A program made the translations under genes and the position numbers. Below, piece after piece: positions 1 to 9,001 of a DNA stretch of 64,000 bases. Source of the DNA: Pseudomonas cichorii (GTDB lineage Bacteria > Pseudomonadota > Gammaproteobacteria > Pseudomonadales > Pseudomonadaceae); NCBI RefSeq assembly GCF_018343775.1, contig NZ_CP074349.1, positions 1,106,001-1,170,000 on the forward strand, written 5' to 3'. Below the pieces are notes generated by a model. It was not told the DNA's origin and made no database searches. It saw only the letters and a program-made list of their open reading frames with translations. The stretch's first letter is position 1; each line of letters starts with the position of its first letter.

Positions 1-2538
1 ATATTGGCCACTGAGAGCGTCGATGCCGGTTGGCGGGTTTCGTTGCCTGGCGAGGGGCGTGAAGAGCTGAACGCCTGGGATGGCCGAGGCACCATTCGGC
101 GCATGGAATACGATGCGTTGCTCAGGCCAACGGGTGTTTTTGAACGTGACCGATGTGTCGAGCGTCTCGCCTATGGTGATGTGCATTCGGCTCCCCGCAA
201 TCAGTGTGGCCAGTTGATTCGTCACGACGATCCAGCGGGCACTCTGTTGAGTCGTGAATTTGGTTTGACCGGTGCAGTGATCGAGCAGACGCAGCATTTC
301 CTGCGCACTATCGATTCGCCCGACCGGCCCGAATCACTGTCAGAGCGCGACGCCTTGCTGGAGCCCGGTAGCGGCGCGACCACGGGCTGGTCATATAACC
401 CGCTTGGCGAGGTCATTCGGCAAACCGATGCGCAGGGGAATGCTCATGCGTTGGCGCATTCTGTTGCTGGTCAGTTGAAAGAGAGCCACTTACAACTCCA
501 GGGCAAGCCGTCGCAGGTTATCGTCAGCGATATTCACTACGACGCTCAGGAGCGGGTCGAATCTGAAGTTGCTGGCAATGGGGTGATCAGCACGGCGCAG
601 TACCAGGATGAAGACGGTCGTCTGGTGCAACTCAGTTCCAGGCGCAGTAACGGGCAGGTCTTGCAGGACCTGACTTACGACTACGATCCGGTGGGCAATG
701 TGACTCGTATCGAAGACCGCGCCCAACCTATCCGGTACTTCGCCAATCAGCGCATAGAGCCGGTTTCAACGTATCAATACGACACGCTGTATCAACTGAC
801 AGAAGCCACGGGTCGAGAGATGGCGACGGTCAATCACGACCCCGTCTTTGCAGATTTTCAGAGCCCAGCGGACCCCGCACAACTGGCCAATTACACGCAG
901 ACCTACGATTACGATGCGGGTGGCAATCTGAAGCAGTTGACTCATGTCGGGTCGCAGAGTCATTCCCGGACTCTGGTGACCGCTTTGCATAGCAATCGCA
1001 GCCTGCCAGTGATCAATAACCAACCGCCCAGCGAAGAAGACATCGCCGCAGCTTTTGATGACAACGGCAACCTGCTGGCATTGCAAGCGGGGCAAACCCT
1101 GAGCTGGGACCTTCGTAACCAGTTGCAGGAGGTAAAGCCGGTTGTGCGCGAGTCCGGCGTCGACGACAGCGAGCGCTATATCTACGACGCCAGCGGCCAA
1201 CGCCTACGCAAAGTGCGCACGACCCAGGCCAAGGCCGTCACCCATATCGCAGAAGTGCGCTACCTGCCGGGTCTGGAAATCCGCACCGATACCGCCACCG
1301 GTGAAACCTTGCAGGTCATCACGGCTCAGGCCGGGCGCAACGGCGTGCGTGTTCTGCACTGGCAGGTCGGAAAACCGCCCGAACTGACCAATGATCAATA
1401 CCGTTACAGACTGACCGATCATCTGGGGTCAAGCACCCTGGAGCTGGACAAGGATGCTCAGATCATCAGCCAGGAAAGTTATTACCCATTTGGTGGGACT
1501 TCATGGTGGGCTGGCCGCGATTCTATTGAAGCCAACTACAAGACGGTGCGTTATTCAGGCAAGGAGCGAGACGCAACCGGGTTGTATTACTACGGCCTGC
1601 GGTATTACGCGCCGTGGTTGCAGCGCTGGATCAATCCTGATCCGGCGGGAGTGGTGGATGGTTTGAATATGTTCCGCTTCGTTCGCAATTCACCTCTGCG
1701 GTATACCGATAGTGAAGGCGCTGATCCCCGCGATGTCATTGTTGCGACGGGGTTTTCCAATTTTACCCCCCTGCAGCAAGCCAAGCTGAAAGATGCTCTT
1801 GATGTGTCTGCCAAGCTATTGCGACGCACCATCGCTGAGCTGGGCAAAAGTCGCCCTGAGCATGGTGTTTCAAAAGCCTTTGCTGCAACCTATGGCCGGG
1901 ATCTGCCTCCGGAGTTGAAGAAGTCTACTGTTGCTGGAGTACGAAAAGAGCTAATCGAACAGCAAAATTTTTTGTCATCCCTCCTTAAGCCGGAAATGGC
2001 TGAATCCCTTGAGCTTTTCGATACCGATACTGATGTATTGGCCAAAACGTATGTGAGTGATGAAATGCTCAGGGAGTTTGTCCGTATGCAAATATCCAGA
2101 ACGTTTCTTGAGTCATATCATGCGCTGAACATTGCCCAAACATTGATTCATGAAGCGTCTCATGCGGTTAGTGCCACCGTGGATGCTTTTTACAATGGGA
2201 AGAGTTTTCTTCCAGCCAAAGTCAGCCCGGTAGTGGTTAAACAGTGGTCAAAAGAAATCAGAAAGACCCTGAAGTACATCGTGCTGAATGGACCGGAGGC
2301 ACATGAGTTTGCTCCGTCCGCTTATCGAGATGCCATGCTGGCTCTCGATGATAATGCGGACATAAGGGCGCGTCGAACAGAAGCATTTGGTGATCCCAAA
2401 ATCCGGGCTTCGTTATTAAGAATGAATGCCGACCATTACGCTGGACTTGTCATGGCTTCAAGACTGCCGGCAAGGCTGATGGCCAAGCGAGTGCGAAGAG
2501 AGAGACGTCGAGAGGCTAAACGTCAGAGAGTGGCATGA
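1..2538 (+). CDS. TccC-type RHS toxin, C-terminal part, with HExxH metallopeptidase-like variable domain (5' partial)
   Basis: The frame is open to the first base of the window, so the N-terminus is missing; 845 codons are visible. Residues 1 to about 570 carry RHS/YD repeats and a core typical of the C component of insecticidal Tc complexes (YSGKERDATGLYYYGLRYY, then NPDPAGVVDGLNMFRFVRN). After the core (SEGADP, about nt 1710-1727) the sequence becomes AT-richer and unrelated to RHS. It contains HEASH (nt 2149-2163), an Asp seven residues later inside TVDAFYNG, and NADHYAGLV near nt 2425. This resembles the HExxH, T-D-D..YG and NADxY motifs of aspzincin (M35-like) zinc peptidases. Known for the family: the RHS shell encloses the toxic C-terminus and delivers it into host cells. 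Inferred: the toxin is a protease. No immunity gene follows. The peptidase family is tentative; M91/NleD-like is the alternative. Confidence 0.8.
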   Translation: MLATESVDAGWRVSLPGEGREELNAWDGRGTIRRMEYDALLRPTGVFERDRCVERLAYGDVHSAPRNQCGQLIRHDDPAGTLLSREFGLTGAVIEQTQHFLRTIDSPDRPESLSERDALLEPGSGATTGWSYNPLGEVIRQTDAQGNAHALAHSVAGQLKESHLQLQGKPSQVIVSDIHYDAQERVESEVAGNGVISTAQYQDEDGRLVQLSSRRSNGQVLQDLTYDYDPVGNVTRIEDRAQPIRYFANQRIEPVSTYQYDTLYQLTEATGREMATVNHDPVFADFQSPADPAQLANYTQTYDYDAGGNLKQLTHVGSQSHSRTLVTALHSNRSLPVINNQPPSEEDIAAAFDDNGNLLALQAGQTLSWDLRNQLQEVKPVVRESGVDDSERYIYDASGQRLRKVRTTQAKAVTHIAEVRYLPGLEIRTDTATGETLQVITAQAGRNGVRVLHWQVGKPPELTNDQYRYRLTDHLGSSTLELDKDAQIISQESYYPFGGTSWWAGRDSIEANYKTVRYSGKERDATGLYYYGLRYYAPWLQRWINPDPAGVVDGLNMFRFVRNSPLRYTDSEGADPRDVIVATGFSNFTPLQQAKLKDALDVSAKLLRRTIAELGKSRPEHGVSKAFAATYGRDLPPELKKSTVAGVRKELIEQQNFLSSLLKPEMAESLELFDTDTDVLAKTYVSDEMLREFVRMQISRTFLESYHALNIAQTLIHEASHAVSATVDAFYNGKSFLPAKVSPVVVKQWSKEIRKTLKYIVLNGPEAHEFAPSAYRDAMLALDDNADIRARRTEAFGDPKIRASLLRMNADHYAGLVMASRLPARLMAKRVRRERRREAKRQRVA

Positions 2539-2559
2539 CTGGCATCGGATTGAACCAAT

Positions 2560-2605
2560 AAAAAACCCCCAGTAACACCCTGCGGATGGGGATACGCAGG
2601 GTGTT
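2560..2605 (-). terminator. Rho-independent terminator of the alginate operon
   Basis: Perfect 11-bp stem (2574-2584 with 2595-2605). On the minus strand it is followed after eight bases by a run of six T (2560-2565). It lies 91 bp past the algA stop, so it most likely ends the alginate transcript. The G tract between stem and T run makes it slightly atypical. Confidence 0.6.
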
Positions 2606-2627
2606 GCCGAGGGCCTGTTGCTCTGTA

Positions 2628-2690
2628 AGCGACAAGTTGCAAGCTACAAACCTCAAGTTACTTGAAGCTTCCAGCTTGAAGCTTGCCGCT
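2628..2690. repeat. Heptad-phased inverted repeat, copy 1
   Basis: Nine consecutive 7-bp units: AGCGACA, AGTTGCA, AGCTACA, AACCTCA, a central AGTTACT, then TGAAGCT, TCCAGCT, TGAAGCT, TGCCGCT. The left units fit AGCnnCA and the right units fit its reverse complement, so the block can fold into a long imperfect hairpin. It lies between the algA stop and its terminator. Related copies are at 17721-17794, 23745-23856 and 49907-50021. Confidence 0.7.
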
Positions 2691-2695
2691 ATCTT

Positions 2696-4147
2696 TTAAC
2701 GTGCAATCGTCTGCGTTTTCACGCCCGCTTCCAGCGCACCGGAACGGCCATACACATCTTCGTAGCGTTCGATGTCGTCTTCGCCCAGGTAGCTGCCGGA
2801 TTGGACTTCGATGATTTCCAACGGGATCTTGCCCGGGTTTTTCAGGCGATGGACCGACGCGATCGGGATGTAGGTGGACTGGTTTTCAGTCAGCAGGAAC
2901 ACGTTCTCGTCGCAGGTTACCTGAGCCGTACCGGATACCACGATCCAGTGTTCGGCGCGGTGGTGGTGCATTTGCAGCGAGAGGCTGGCGCCCGGTTTGA
3001 CCGAGATGCGCTTGACCTGGAAGCGGCCGCCCATGTCCACCGAGTCGTAGGAGCCCCACGGACGATAGACTTCCAGGTGGTTCTGGGTTTCGCTGCGGCC
3101 CTGCTCGTTGAGGGTGTTGACCATCTGCTTGACGCCCTGGACCTTGTCCTTGTGGGCAATCATCATGGCGTCCTTGGTTTCGACAACTACGATGTTGTCC
3201 AGACCGATCACCGAAACCAGTTTGCCGTTGCCATGGATCATGCAGTTGCGGCTGTCCTGGATGACGACGTCGCCTTTGGTGACGTTGCCGTTGGTGTCTT
3301 TTTCATGCACTTCCCACAGCGACGACCAGCAGCCGACATCGCTCCAGCCAGCCGACAACGGCACGACGCAAGCGCGTTGGGTTTTTTCCATGACGGCGTA
3401 GTCGATGGAGTTGTCCGGGCAGCAGGCGAAGGTCGCGGCATCGATTTCTACTGCACCGGCGTCTTCCTGGCTGCGCTCGAGGGTCAGCAGGCAGGTGTCG
3501 TAGATGTCCGGATCGTGCTTTTTCAGCTCTTCCAGGAAGCGGCTGGCGCGGAACAGGAACATGCCGCTGTTCCAGTAGTAACCGCCTGCTTCGACGAATT
3601 CGGCAGCGCGTTTTTCGTCTGGCTTCTCAACGAAGTGCGATACGCGGCTCACGCCTTCAGGCAGCAGGGCATCGGCGGTGGACTTGATATAGCCGTAGCC
3701 GGTTTCAGGCTTGTTGGCCGGTACGCCGAACAGAACCATTTCGCCGCGCTCGGCTGCGACGGTGGCCAGGGCCAGTGCGCGCTGAAGGGCTTTCTGGTCT
3801 TCGATCACGTGATCGGCCGGCATGACCAGCATCAGTTCGTCGTTGCCTTCATTGACCAGCATCATCGCAGTCAGGGCCACGGCGGGTGCGGTATTGCGCC
3901 CGAACGGCTCCATCAGGATGGCCTGGGTGTTGAGGTCCAGTGCTGCCAACTGCTCGTTTACGATGAAACGATGCTCCTTGTTGCAGACCACGATGGGCTC
4001 TTGCATACCCTCGAACACCAGACGCTCCAGAGTTTGCTGGAACAGAGTATGTTCGCCTGTCAGTGCCAGGAATTGTTTAGGGAATTGTTTACGCGAAAGC
4101 GGCCAGAGTCGTGAACCGCTACCGCCTGACAAGATCACTGGAATCAT
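2696..4147 (-). CDS. algA: AlgA, mannose-6-phosphate isomerase / mannose-1-phosphate guanylyltransferase
   Basis: Bifunctional cytoplasmic enzyme that makes the alginate precursor GDP-mannose: it isomerises fructose-6-P to mannose-6-P and later converts mannose-1-P plus GTP to GDP-mannose. At 483 aa it has the usual length. The N-terminal nucleotidyltransferase domain opens with GGSGSRLWPLSRKQFPKQFL (residues 8-27) and has FVEKPDEKRA mid-domain. The C-terminal cupin isomerase domain shows the metal-binding QMHHHRAEHWIVVSG (about residue 400). It is the last gene of the operon, 128 bp after algF, and is followed by a terminator. That gap could hold an internal promoter, since GDP-mannose is also needed for other polysaccharides; none is obvious. 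Confidence 0.97.
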   Translation of the reverse strand: MIPVILSGGSGSRLWPLSRKQFPKQFLALTGEHTLFQQTLERLVFEGMQEPIVVCNKEHRFIVNEQLAALDLNTQAILMEPFGRNTAPAVALTAMMLVNEGNDELMLVMPADHVIEDQKALQRALALATVAAERGEMVLFGVPANKPETGYGYIKSTADALLPEGVSRVSHFVEKPDEKRAAEFVEAGGYYWNSGMFLFRASRFLEELKKHDPDIYDTCLLTLERSQEDAGAVEIDAATFACCPDNSIDYAVMEKTQRACVVPLSAGWSDVGCWSSLWEVHEKDTNGNVTKGDVVIQDSRNCMIHGNGKLVSVIGLDNIVVVETKDAMMIAHKDKVQGVKQMVNTLNEQGRSETQNHLEVYRPWGSYDSVDMGGRFQVKRISVKPGASLSLQMHHHRAEHWIVVSGTAQVTCDENVFLLTENQSTYIPIASVHRLKNPGKIPLEIIEVQSGSYLGEDDIERYEDVYGRSGALEAGVKTQTIAR

Positions 4148-4275
4148 TTTGTTTCTCCAATAGCATTCAATAAGTCAATAAGGGCTGTACGTGGTTTCTG
4201 TCGTTTCTGTCTTGTTCTTGTACTGCGTCGGCGGGTCCGTGGCTGACAGAGGCCATGAACCCGCCAACTTGATCT

Positions 4276-4944
4276 TTAGCGAGTCGCTACTGGTGGCTTG
4301 ACCCACACTGGCGAGAGGTTGCTGCCGCTGCCTGTGATGTACAGCACGGCGGCTTCGCCACGCTCCAGGGCCACAGGCTTCACGTCAGTAACTTTCTTGT
4401 CGCCGTCGTACAGCGCCAGGCTGACTTTGACCGGGTTGATTTCACGCTCGCCGGTGCTTTTGGCTCCTACGGTCTTGACCACTTCGGTCTTGCCGTCGGC
4501 AGTCTTCAGGGTCAGCGACTTGTCGCTGAGGTTCTGTACGCGAACCAGGGACTTCTGCTTGTTCTTGAACGGAGCTTCTTCAACCAGTTGCGGCTTGCCG
4601 CTGGCGTTGTTGACGATGGTGTAATAGTGATCACCCGCCAGTTTCACCGGCAGGGTCTGGCTGCCCAGTTTGGCGGTGTAGTCGCCCTGTGGCATGAAGC
4701 TGAACGCGGTGCTGCCCAGTGGCGCGACTTCGTTCAGGTTGGTGTTGCCGACGCTGGCGCTGATCTCGGCGTTGCTGGCGTTGTAGACGCGCACGAAAGT
4801 CGAGCCTTTCGGTGCGGTCGGGCCGTAGAGGGCGGAGTCACCGGCAAAGGCTTGCAGGGACATCAGGCCCAGGGTTGCAGCCAGCGCGCAGGTTTTGAAC
4901 AGGCTTTTCTTGGCCGAACGATTTGGAGTGTGCTGTAGGGTCAT
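4276..4944 (-). CDS. algF: AlgF, periplasmic alginate O-acetylation protein
   Basis: Periplasmic protein required with AlgI, AlgJ and AlgX for O-acetylation of mannuronate residues in alginate. It has 222 aa. The N-terminus is a cleavable signal peptide: basic start (RSAKKSLFK), hydrophobic stretch, and AFA before GDSALYGPTAPKG. The mature part is rich in beta strand (SxVRVYNAS-type segments) and has no enzyme motif, which fits the proposed adaptor role linking acetyl transfer from AlgI to AlgJ/AlgX. It starts 12 bp after algJ ends, so the two are co-transcribed. The assignment rests on position between algJ and algA plus sequence character. Confidence 0.93.
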   Translation of the reverse strand: MTLQHTPNRSAKKSLFKTCALAATLGLMSLQAFAGDSALYGPTAPKGSTFVRVYNASNAEISASVGNTNLNEVAPLGSTAFSFMPQGDYTAKLGSQTLPVKLAGDHYYTIVNNASGKPQLVEEAPFKNKQKSLVRVQNLSDKSLTLKTADGKTEVVKTVGAKSTGEREINPVKVSLALYDGDKKVTDVKPVALERGEAAVLYITGSGSNLSPVWVKPPVATR

Positions 4945-4956
4945 AATTGAGTCCTC

Positions 4957-6132
4957 TCAGTTTTGCGCCTGGTCAGGCGACTCGGATTGTTTGGTGTTAA
5001 GGGCCAGGTTCTCTTGGCTATCACGTGACTTCTTCAACTCGGCGATCCACTTTTGATCGAACTCGCCCAAGTCGTTATGAGCAGGCAGATAACGCTCCGG
5101 GAACTCCCAGATAACCACTTGTGGTGGAGTGGTCTTGAACGCATCGGTTTGCAGATACTTGAGCATCGGCAGAATCGGTCCGTGACCGTCTTCTGCATAG
5201 TTGACGACGTCGCTGCGTAGTGCCTGCTTCAGTGCGCCGACGAAGTTCCAGTTAGGGTTGGCGCTGTAACTGGTGCCAACCAGGCCAACAGGAATTTCGG
5301 TGTCTGCAAACAAGGCATCATCACCGGCAGCAGTTCCTTCGACAGGATTTGTGCTGCGTTGTTGCAAATCATCTGGCTTTGGAAGCAAATTACTGAACAG
5401 CGGATCCAGTGGCAGGAAGTTGGTCAGGTCGCCTTTGTAAGGTGTTGCTTCTTTGGCCTGAGTAACGAATTGCTCGGGTTCACCTTCCAACGGAGTCTTG
5501 CTGGAAATCGCGACACCCAGTTGCTGCGCGGCCACTTCTGCACCCAACGGGGTCCAGTGAGTGTCGGTGCGCAGGAACACCTGGCCTTTCTGCTTGGCGG
5601 CCTGCAACGGCGCCAGCAGGTCAGGGGCGAAGATGCCGGCTTGCGCGACCTGCGCATGGAATTGCTGGTACAGGTCGGTGTGCAAGGTGGCCGGTTTTTT
5701 ATCGCCCATGTGCTCGGGATACAGACGGGTCTTGGCTGGAACAATCGCCAGTACCAGTTCCGTACCCTGCTTTTTCAGCTCGTCGCGTACGCCCTGGATA
5801 ATTGCCAGGTTGTCCGCTTCGTTTTTCTCGCTATTGGCAATGGCATCGAACTCTTCGTCGGTGTAGAGCCACTGGTCTTTGCCGACCACGACGCCTGGAC
5901 GGCCTTCGTTGAACAGCTTGAAGTCCAGGGCAGCCCAGAGGTTGGTGCCCAGGCGCTTGATCGGGAACTCATCGTCGTAATGAGTTTCCGCCGCCTTGGT
6001 CCACTTGCCGTCGAGCACGGTGGTTTCAGCCGAGGTCGAGAAGTTGCTGAAACTGCGCAACGACCAGATACCCAGGATCACCAGCAGTGACATGAACAGC
6101 GTGACGTAGAGGATTCGTAATGAACGGGTCAT
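4957..6132 (-). CDS. algJ: AlgJ, alginate O-acetyltransferase (SGNH-like)
   Basis: Periplasmic, membrane-anchored acetyltransferase of the alginate acetylation machinery. It has 391 aa. An N-terminal hydrophobic anchor covers about residues 7-25. The catalytic triad of the AlgJ/AlgX family is visible: Asp190 and His192 in RTDTHWTPLGAE, and Ser288 in VGTSYSANPNWNF, the numbering known for the Pseudomonas enzyme. It lies between algI, 10 bp upstream, and algF. In the family it takes acetyl groups exported by the MBOAT protein AlgI; acetylation protects polymannuronate from epimerisation and lysis. Confidence 0.96.
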   Translation of the reverse strand: MTRSLRILYVTLFMSLLVILGIWSLRSFSNFSTSAETTVLDGKWTKAAETHYDDEFPIKRLGTNLWAALDFKLFNEGRPGVVVGKDQWLYTDEEFDAIANSEKNEADNLAIIQGVRDELKKQGTELVLAIVPAKTRLYPEHMGDKKPATLHTDLYQQFHAQVAQAGIFAPDLLAPLQAAKQKGQVFLRTDTHWTPLGAEVAAQQLGVAISSKTPLEGEPEQFVTQAKEATPYKGDLTNFLPLDPLFSNLLPKPDDLQQRSTNPVEGTAAGDDALFADTEIPVGLVGTSYSANPNWNFVGALKQALRSDVVNYAEDGHGPILPMLKYLQTDAFKTTPPQVVIWEFPERYLPAHNDLGEFDQKWIAELKKSRDSQENLALNTKQSESPDQAQN

Positions 6133-6142
6133 GTCAGGCTCC

Positions 6143-7693
6143 TCAGAACTGGAAGTAAAGGAACGGCGAGAAGCTCTGCGCCGAAAGTTTGAGAATCGAA
6201 GCGATGAACAGCAGCAGGATCAGCGCACGCATGGCGTAGCGAGACCAGTCGGCAGTCCAGTAGGCCGGTTGCACCTGGGCGTTGGTACCGACGGTGTAGC
6301 CAGGCAGGTTGATGCTGCCAGGTGCGTCGCCAGGTACTGCCTTGATGGTGCCGGGCTCTGCGGTCGCCGGGCCGTCTGCCTTGGGCTTGTCGCTTTCCGA
6401 GCGGCCCTGGTAGAAGTCGCGCAGACCGAAGAACGCCAGAGTTGCGTAGGCCAGGATCAGCGTTGCCACTTGAATGCCGGTCAGGCTTGCACGGTTGAGT
6501 TCCGACAGGTTCCAGTCGCCGAAGCTGAACATGGCGCTGTACATGCGGCCTGCAACGTGCAGGTTTTCAGCACGGAAGATGACCCAGCCGATAACCACCA
6601 GCAGGAAGGTCAGCGCCCAGCGGATCGGGTTGAAGCTGTAAGGCTTGGTGTTGATGCCTACCGCTTTTTCGATCGCCAGCCACATGCCGTGCCACGCACC
6701 CCAGATCACGTAAGTGATGTTCGCGCCGTGCCACAGACCACCGAGCAGCATGGTCAGGAACAGGTTGCGATAGGTTGCGATTTTGCCGCCACGGTTGCCG
6801 CCCAGCGTGATGTACAGGTAGTCACGCAGCCAGGTGGAAAGGCTGATGTGCCAGCGACGCCAGAACTCGGTGATCGATTGGCTGATGTAAGGCTGTTTGA
6901 AGTTTTCCATGAAGCGGAAACCCATCATCAGACCCAGACCGATTGCCATGTCGCTGTAACCGGAGAAGTCGAAGTACAGCTGTGCGGTGTAGGCCAGTGC
7001 ACCCAGCCAGGCATCGCCTGTGGTCGGGTTTTCCAGCGCGAAGCAATGGTCGGCGACAATGGCCAGGGTGTCGGCGATGAACACTTTCTTGATGAAGCCC
7101 TGCATGAAGCGCGTGCAGCCTTCGGAGAACTTGTCCAGCGTGTGCGTGCGGTTGTTGAACTGGTCCGCCAGGTCACGGAAACGCAGCACAGGGCCTGCAA
7201 TCAGGTGCGGGAAGATCGCAACGAATGCAGCGAAGTCGATCAGGTTGCGCGTGGCCGGTGTATCACCGCGGTAGACGTCGATGATGTAGCTGATGGACTC
7301 GAAGATGTAGAACGAGATACCGATCGGCAACAGCACGTGGGTCAGGATGAAAGGTTCCAGGCCCATCGAGGTCATGGCAGCGTTGATGCTGTCCACACCG
7401 AAGTTGGCGTACTTGAAGTAGCCCAGGATACAGAGGTCTACGCCCACGCCGAGCAGCAGCCAGCGCTGCGCCGGTTTGGTCCTGACTCCACTGGCCCCGA
7501 TCTGCAGGCCGATCCAGTAGTTCCAGACAGTGACGGCGATAAACAGCGCCAGGAAGTCCACACGCCACCAGGCATAGAAGATGTAACTGGCGATCAGCAA
7601 CAGCAGGTTGCGGTAGCGTTGCCCGCTTATGTAGTACAAGCCGAAGAAGATCGGCAAGAACAGAAACAGGAACACGTTGGATGAGAAAACCAT
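6143..7693 (-). CDS. algI: AlgI, membrane-bound O-acetyltransferase (MBOAT)
   Basis: Integral inner-membrane protein that moves acetyl groups from a cytoplasmic donor to the periplasmic alginate acetylation complex. It has 516 aa with many hydrophobic segments from residue 1. MBOAT hallmarks include the WRRWHISLSTWLRDYLY segment (about 278-294) and the catalytic His322 in LLGGLWHGANITYVIWG. Alginate-specific context is clear: algJ follows after 10 bp and algL precedes. The unusually long 166-bp gap on its 5' side contains a large REP palindrome, discussed separately. Confidence 0.97.
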   Translation of the reverse strand: MVFSSNVFLFLFLPIFFGLYYISGQRYRNLLLLIASYIFYAWWRVDFLALFIAVTVWNYWIGLQIGASGVRTKPAQRWLLLGVGVDLCILGYFKYANFGVDSINAAMTSMGLEPFILTHVLLPIGISFYIFESISYIIDVYRGDTPATRNLIDFAAFVAIFPHLIAGPVLRFRDLADQFNNRTHTLDKFSEGCTRFMQGFIKKVFIADTLAIVADHCFALENPTTGDAWLGALAYTAQLYFDFSGYSDMAIGLGLMMGFRFMENFKQPYISQSITEFWRRWHISLSTWLRDYLYITLGGNRGGKIATYRNLFLTMLLGGLWHGANITYVIWGAWHGMWLAIEKAVGINTKPYSFNPIRWALTFLLVVIGWVIFRAENLHVAGRMYSAMFSFGDWNLSELNRASLTGIQVATLILAYATLAFFGLRDFYQGRSESDKPKADGPATAEPGTIKAVPGDAPGSINLPGYTVGTNAQVQPAYWTADWSRYAMRALILLLFIASILKLSAQSFSPFLYFQF

Positions 7694-7742
7694 CCTTATC
7701 TCTCCGTTTGTCCAACATTCAAGGGCTCAAAGCCCCCCCAAA

Positions 7743-7764
7743 CCCCCCATGAAATTCGGGGGGG
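7743..7764. repeat. C6/G7 hairpin between algL and algI
   Basis: Six C (7743-7748) and seven G (7758-7764) are separated by nine bases. They can form a short GC-only stem just upstream of the algI start, inside the alginate transcript. The run AGCCCCCCCAAACCCCCC just before it gives alternative pairings. Its role is unknown. Confidence 0.5.
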
Positions 7765-7789
7765 AATACTGCATTTACCTGTGCCTGTT

Positions 7790-7846
7790 CTGTGGGAGGG
7801 AGCTTGCTCGCGAACAGCTCAGTCGCGAGCAAGCTCCCTCCCACAG
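7790..7846. repeat. REP palindrome inside the alginate operon (24-bp perfect stem)
   Basis: Left arm 7790-7813 and right arm 7823-7846 are exact reverse complements, with a 9-base loop. The core CTTGCTCGCGA/TCGCGAGCAAG is the common Pseudomonas extragenic palindrome. It lies between algL (ends 7860) and algI (starts 7693). In RNA it would be a very stable hairpin, able to block 3'-5' decay or reduce read-through into algI-J-F-A. Confidence 0.85.
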
Positions 7847-7859
7847 AGCCATGCGTGAA

Positions 7860-8993
7860 TCACGAACCGCCTTTGTCACCTTTGTCATGGGACGGGTCGT
7901 AGACTTTGGTCAGGTCGCCGCCCAGACGGAACGTCTTGAACGGTTGCATCTCATGCTTGTGTTCGATCACATCCGGGCTGCAGCTGTAGAGCGAGCAGAA
8001 CGGTTCGAGCCAGGCGAATTTCGGATCTTTTTTCAGCTCGCTCATGTCCTGCTTCACGCCACCGCGGGAAGAGAAGTCGTCAGGATCCTTGACCCCGGCG
8101 AGTACGCGGTCACCCAGGCGTTTGAGCGCGCCGTTGTTTTCGTTACGCAGATCGATGCCATTGGCCAGGGAGAAGCTGGCGATCATGGCCAGCGGCGGCA
8201 GGGCGTAGTTGTGATACGCCAGTGCGCGCTGACGACGCTTGACTTCGTTCGGCAGGAAACCGTCCTTGTCGATCTGGAAGGCAGCGATCTTGTATTCCTT
8301 GATTGCCCAGTCGAACAGGTCGCGGCGGTTGGTGGCGACAGCGGTCGCCATCACCGACCAGGCGGCCCAGTACGAATGGTTGTTGATCTTCTCCATCGGC
8401 AGGTTGCTCCAGTCACTGACCACCTGGTCGGCCAGCTTGCTGAACCAGGCTTCGATGACTTGAGTCTGCTGCTGACGGTTGGCCAGCGGGCGCGACTCGG
8501 AGAACTTCAGGTGCAGATAGGACGAGGCCATGCTGCCCAGTGCCCATTTGCGCATGGACTTGCCGGTGTGGTTGAACTCACGGGACTCCAGCGCATCGGC
8601 CTGGGCCCAGGTGGTGAGCATGTTCAACGCACAGTCGAGTTGTTCCGGGCGGCCGTCACGCATGTACTGCATGACGACTTTGCTGATACCGCGCTCAAGG
8701 GTCGTGATGTCTTTGGTTGCATCGCGAAATGCTTCTTCGGACTCTTCATTGAGCGTGGCCCGAGCCTTGTCGGAGCCTTCGTACTTGCTGCGAAACACCA
8801 GCTTGTCGGTGTACGGCTTTGGCACGGCTTCACACTGGAAATCGTGGCTGCCGGTTTTCATTTTCTCGATAGGCGCCAGGTAACCCTGGGGGGGAACCAG
8901 CGCCGTGGTGGCGGATGCGCCCGATACCCATGCCATCGATGACAGGATTGCCATCGACAGCAGGGTAGGGCGTATCAGTTTCGGAGTCTGCAT
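7860..8993 (-). CDS. algL: AlgL, periplasmic alginate lyase
   Basis: Cleaves beta-1,4 glycosidic bonds of alginate by beta-elimination; in the biosynthetic complex it clears polymer stranded in the periplasm. It has 377 aa, as usual for family PL5. A signal peptide ends around residue 28 (SGASA). The PL5 signature NNHSYWAAW is at residues 204-212 with catalytic His206, preceded by WSNLPMEKI. It starts 8 bp after algX ends. The following gap holds two hairpins, making this the only long break in the distal half of the operon. Confidence 0.97.
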   Translation of the reverse strand: MQTPKLIRPTLLSMAILSSMAWVSGASATTALVPPQGYLAPIEKMKTGSHDFQCEAVPKPYTDKLVFRSKYEGSDKARATLNEESEEAFRDATKDITTLERGISKVVMQYMRDGRPEQLDCALNMLTTWAQADALESREFNHTGKSMRKWALGSMASSYLHLKFSESRPLANRQQQTQVIEAWFSKLADQVVSDWSNLPMEKINNHSYWAAWSVMATAVATNRRDLFDWAIKEYKIAAFQIDKDGFLPNEVKRRQRALAYHNYALPPLAMIASFSLANGIDLRNENNGALKRLGDRVLAGVKDPDDFSSRGGVKQDMSELKKDPKFAWLEPFCSLYSCSPDVIEHKHEMQPFKTFRLGGDLTKVYDPSHDKGDKGGS

Positions 8994-9001
8994 AAGTCAC
9001 C

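Noticed and set aside
2539..2695. Immunity gene for the TccC toxin
   Set aside because: Only a terminator and a repeat are present; Tc-like toxins aimed at eukaryotes need none.
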